Below are positions 4,749 through 6,624 of a stretch of DNA of 6,624 bases, piece after piece. This DNA comes from Caldisericota bacterium (GTDB lineage: Bacteria > Caldisericota > Caldisericia > Cryosericales > Cryosericaceae), in the NCBI GenBank assembly GCA_026390195.1, contig JAPLGK010000199.1, positions 1-6,624 on the forward strand, given 5' to 3'. The notes beneath the pieces were generated by a model. It was not told the DNA's origin. It saw only the letters and a program-made list of their open reading frames with translations, and searched no databases. The translations under genes were made by a program, and so were the position numbers. Numbering within the stretch: position 1 is the first letter of the stretch; each line of letters opens with the position of its first letter.

Positions 4749-6624
4749 AGACAGTTATTCTTGGCCATGCAGGTGCGGACTTTGATTGTGTAGCCTCAAT
4801 GGCTGGACTGTCTCGGCTGTATGCAGGGGCCGTCCCCGTGTTGCCTGGGTCCCTCGAGCCGAACGTGGAGGAGTTCCTCCGGCTCTACGAGGGACGTTTT
4901 CGTTTTGTGCGCATGCCTGCGCCGGTCTTGCTGAAAGAAGACATCGGAACGGTCATCCTGGCCGACACGATTGTCGCATCCCGTCTCGGTGAGTACAAAG
5001 AGGTCCTCTCGCTGCCGGGGACAAGGCTGGTTGCCTATGACCATCATGAACCAAACTCCGCGAGCCTGGCACATATTGACGAGGGACATATCCGGAAGTG
5101 TGGAGCGACGGCGTCGCTTGTGACCGCCGCGCTCCGCGAGCAGCTAGTTCCCGTGAATCCGGACGAGGCCACACTTCTTGCACTTGGCATCTATGAGGAC
5201 ACGGGCTCATTGCTATTTCCCGAGACGACAGCATTCGACGTCGAACAGGCGGCCTATCTGCTCAAGGCCGGGGCAAGTCTTTCCATGGTCGCCCGCTATG
5301 TCACCACCTACCTGGTCCCGGAGCAGCAAACGGCTCTCGAGAGCGCGCTGAGCAATGCACAGGTCAGGACAGTAGCTGGAGCACAGATAGCATTTGCCAT
5401 CGTGCATGCAGAACGGAACGTGGGCAACCTCTCGGTCATCGTCCACCGGCTGGCTCAGATCATCAAGGCAGAAGCGTTGTTTCTCATCTACCAGACCCCC
5501 CAGACGCTCTACGTTCTCGGGCGCAGTGACCGCTTGCTCAACGTCGCAGAGTTGCTCGCTCCTCTGGGAGGAGCAGGTCGGATCCATGCGGCAGCATCCA
5601 TACTGCGAGACGGAACATCCGCTGAGACTGCACAGGAGCACATTGTATCCGCGATAGCCGCGAGGCGTACCCAGTGGCGTCAGGTCGTGCGCGATATCAT
5701 GACCCCCCATCCTGCGACAGTCTCCCAGGACCGGGTCGCTGAAGAAGCCTTGCAGATCATGGTCAATCTCGGGTTCTCGGTCCTGCCGGTCGAACGGGAT
5801 GGCCAAATTGTCGGCGTCGTGGCCAAGAAAGGTCTCGAGAAGACTTCCCTCATGCGGCTCCAGCAGAAGCCTGTGCATTACTTCCTGAATACGCGCGTTC
5901 CAGCCGTCCCCCTCACTGCAACTGTCGAGGAGCTCATAGAGGCGTTTGGTACCTACAACACGGGCCTCCTTCTGGTCATGGAACAGGACCACCTTCTGGG
6001 GGTGGTGTCGAGGTCCGACGTCCTCCGCTACCTCAACAGCACCGCACATCCACAGAGCGTCGTGGGTGCAACAGGCGGTCGGGTCATCGCGCGTTCCGAC
6101 CTCGATCGCCTGGGAGGAAGCGATACTGCAGCGATACTGGCCACAATCGGTCAGATAGGGGATACCGAGGAAAACCGGGCCTATCTGGTCGGTGGCTCAG
6201 TACGCGACGTCCTCCTTGGCAGGCCTCCTAACGACGTTGACATCGTTACGGAGAAGGACGTCTCAGGCGTTGCCGCGGCAGTCGCGGCCTCCTTCGGAAC
6301 CAACGTGATCTCGTATGGACGCTTCATGACGCACAAGGTTCGCATCGGGGGTCGGGAGTACGATTTTGCCGCCGCTCGCCTCGAGTACTACGACTTCCCA
6401 GGCTCGCTGCCGACGGTCGCTCCTGCAACATTGATAAAGGATCTGCTGAGAAGAGACTTTACGGTGAATGCTCTTGCCATGTCCCTCTCAGAAAGCGATT
6501 TCGGCACGATCATCGACGCCACCGGAGGGCTCAAGGACCTCGACGCCCGGATCATCCGGATGACCTACGCCGACAGCTTCATCGAAGACCCAGCACGGAT
6601 ACTGCGTGCCGTGGCAGCCCAGAC
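4745..6624 (+). CDS. DHH/DHHA1 - tandem CBS - poly(A) polymerase/tRNA nucleotidyltransferase fusion, 3' end beyond window
   Basis: The frame stays open for 626 codons to the right edge, so it is a partial gene; relatives are about 850-900 residues. A DHH phosphoesterase domain comes first: GHAGADFDCVAS (7-18; His8, Asp12, Asp14), Asp74, DHH (99-101) and GIYEDTGS (148-155; Asp152), i.e. all usual metal ligands. The DHHA1 part follows (about 200-305), but its GGGGH motif reads GGAGR (275-279). CBS1 is about 314-367 and CBS2 about 376-431, where GVVSRSD (419-425) keeps the nucleotide-ribose motif that CBS1 lacks. From 479 the class II nucleotidyltransferase head shows YLVGGSVRDVLLG (480-492), the catalytic DVD (497-499), a DxxxAR strand (Asp540, Arg545), LLRRDFTVNALAM (567-579) and EDPARILRAV (614-623). 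The head transfers AMP or CMP to RNA 3' ends; whether it is CCA-adding, A-adding or a poly(A) polymerase depends on motifs past the edge. GTG 4745 is chosen because later starts lose His8 to Asp14. A 4-base overlap and weak ribosome site suggest coupling to pdp. Confidence 0.93.
   Translation, partial: MKTVILGHAGADFDCVASMAGLSRLYAGAVPVLPGSLEPNVEEFLRLYEGRFRFVRMPAPVLLKEDIGTVILADTIVASRLGEYKEVLSLPGTRLVAYDHHEPNSASLAHIDEGHIRKCGATASLVTAALREQLVPVNPDEATLLALGIYEDTGSLLFPETTAFDVEQAAYLLKAGASLSMVARYVTTYLVPEQQTALESALSNAQVRTVAGAQIAFAIVHAERNVGNLSVIVHRLAQIIKAEALFLIYQTPQTLYVLGRSDRLLNVAELLAPLGGAGRIHAAASILRDGTSAETAQEHIVSAIAARRTQWRQVVRDIMTPHPATVSQDRVAEEALQIMVNLGFSVLPVERDGQIVGVVAKKGLEKTSLMRLQQKPVHYFLNTRVPAVPLTATVEELIEAFGTYNTGLLLVMEQDHLLGVVSRSDVLRYLNSTAHPQSVVGATGGRVIARSDLDRLGGSDTAAILATIGQIGDTEENRAYLVGGSVRDVLLGRPPNDVDIVTEKDVSGVAAAVAASFGTNVISYGRFMTHKVRIGGREYDFAAARLEYYDFPGSLPTVAPATLIKDLLRRDFTVNALAMSLSESDFGTIIDATGGLKDLDARIIRMTYADSFIEDPARILRAVAAQ

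Noticed and set aside
5558..5574. Hairpin GCTCCTC-TGG-GAGGAGC in the fusion gene
   Set aside because: It falls on codons for the conserved glycine-rich DHHA1 motif, so the GGAGGAGC arm is explained by the protein. The stem is short with no T-run, so it is probably coincidental.
5213..6049. Antisense open frame of 278 codons opposite the DHH-CBS region
   Set aside because: The plus-strand frame runs unbroken from 4745 to the window edge with DHH, CBS and nucleotidyltransferase motifs, so this is a shadow.

Overview
The window reads as ordinary chromosomal DNA of a GC-rich bacterium (base content judged by eye) that uses the standard code (TAA, TAG and TGA stops) and many non-ATG starts (TTG, GTG). 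Its centre is the divergent arrangement rpmB (L28) against Asp23/YloU then FakA/YloV. That arrangement is typical of Firmicutes and relatives, so a Firmicutes-like or deep-branching thermophile-related lineage is suggested. I cannot name a species or phylum with confidence.

Layout. On the minus strand, leftwards from about base 510: a candidate promoter, rpmB (zinc-ribbon ribosomal protein L28) and, 16 bases further, the first 83 codons of mtnA (methylthioribose-1-phosphate isomerase), which runs off the left edge. Bases 452-554 are a 103-base AT-richer divergent control region. It holds a rpmB promoter, a strong extended -10 promoter for the plus strand, and a perfect 7-bp-arm inverted repeat lying across that -10 element. 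On the plus strand five genes are packed head to tail. They are an Asp23/Gls24 family protein, FakA-type fatty acid kinase, a trimeric-type purine nucleoside phosphorylase, a pyrimidine nucleoside phosphorylase, and a large DHH/DHHA1 - CBS - CBS - poly(A) polymerase/tRNA nucleotidyltransferase fusion that is still open at the right edge after 626 codons. Gaps are 20 bases or less, and the last three junctions are overlaps (TAATG, 7 bases, GTGA), so this is almost certainly one translationally coupled operon.

How the genes fit together. The two phosphorylases split purine and pyrimidine nucleosides into base plus (deoxy)ribose-1-phosphate. The DHH module belongs to the nanoRNA/pAp phosphoesterase superfamily, and the polymerase head repairs or extends RNA 3' ends, so the distal half of the operon looks like RNA-end metabolism plus nucleoside salvage. 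The promoter-proximal half (Asp23, FakA) concerns the envelope and fatty-acid activation. The purine phosphorylase carries Asp where 6-oxopurine-specific enzymes have Asn (human Asn243). This suggests it accepts 6-aminopurines such as adenosine or methylthioadenosine, and the product of the latter is the substrate of the neighbouring MtnA.

No mobile element, CRISPR array, tRNA, rRNA or rho-independent terminator was seen. The most notable items are the specificity-switch residue in the purine phosphorylase, the triple-fusion enzyme with an intact DHH metal site but an eroded DHHA1 motif, the palindrome across the operon promoter, and a perfect 10-bp hairpin inside the Asp23 gene.
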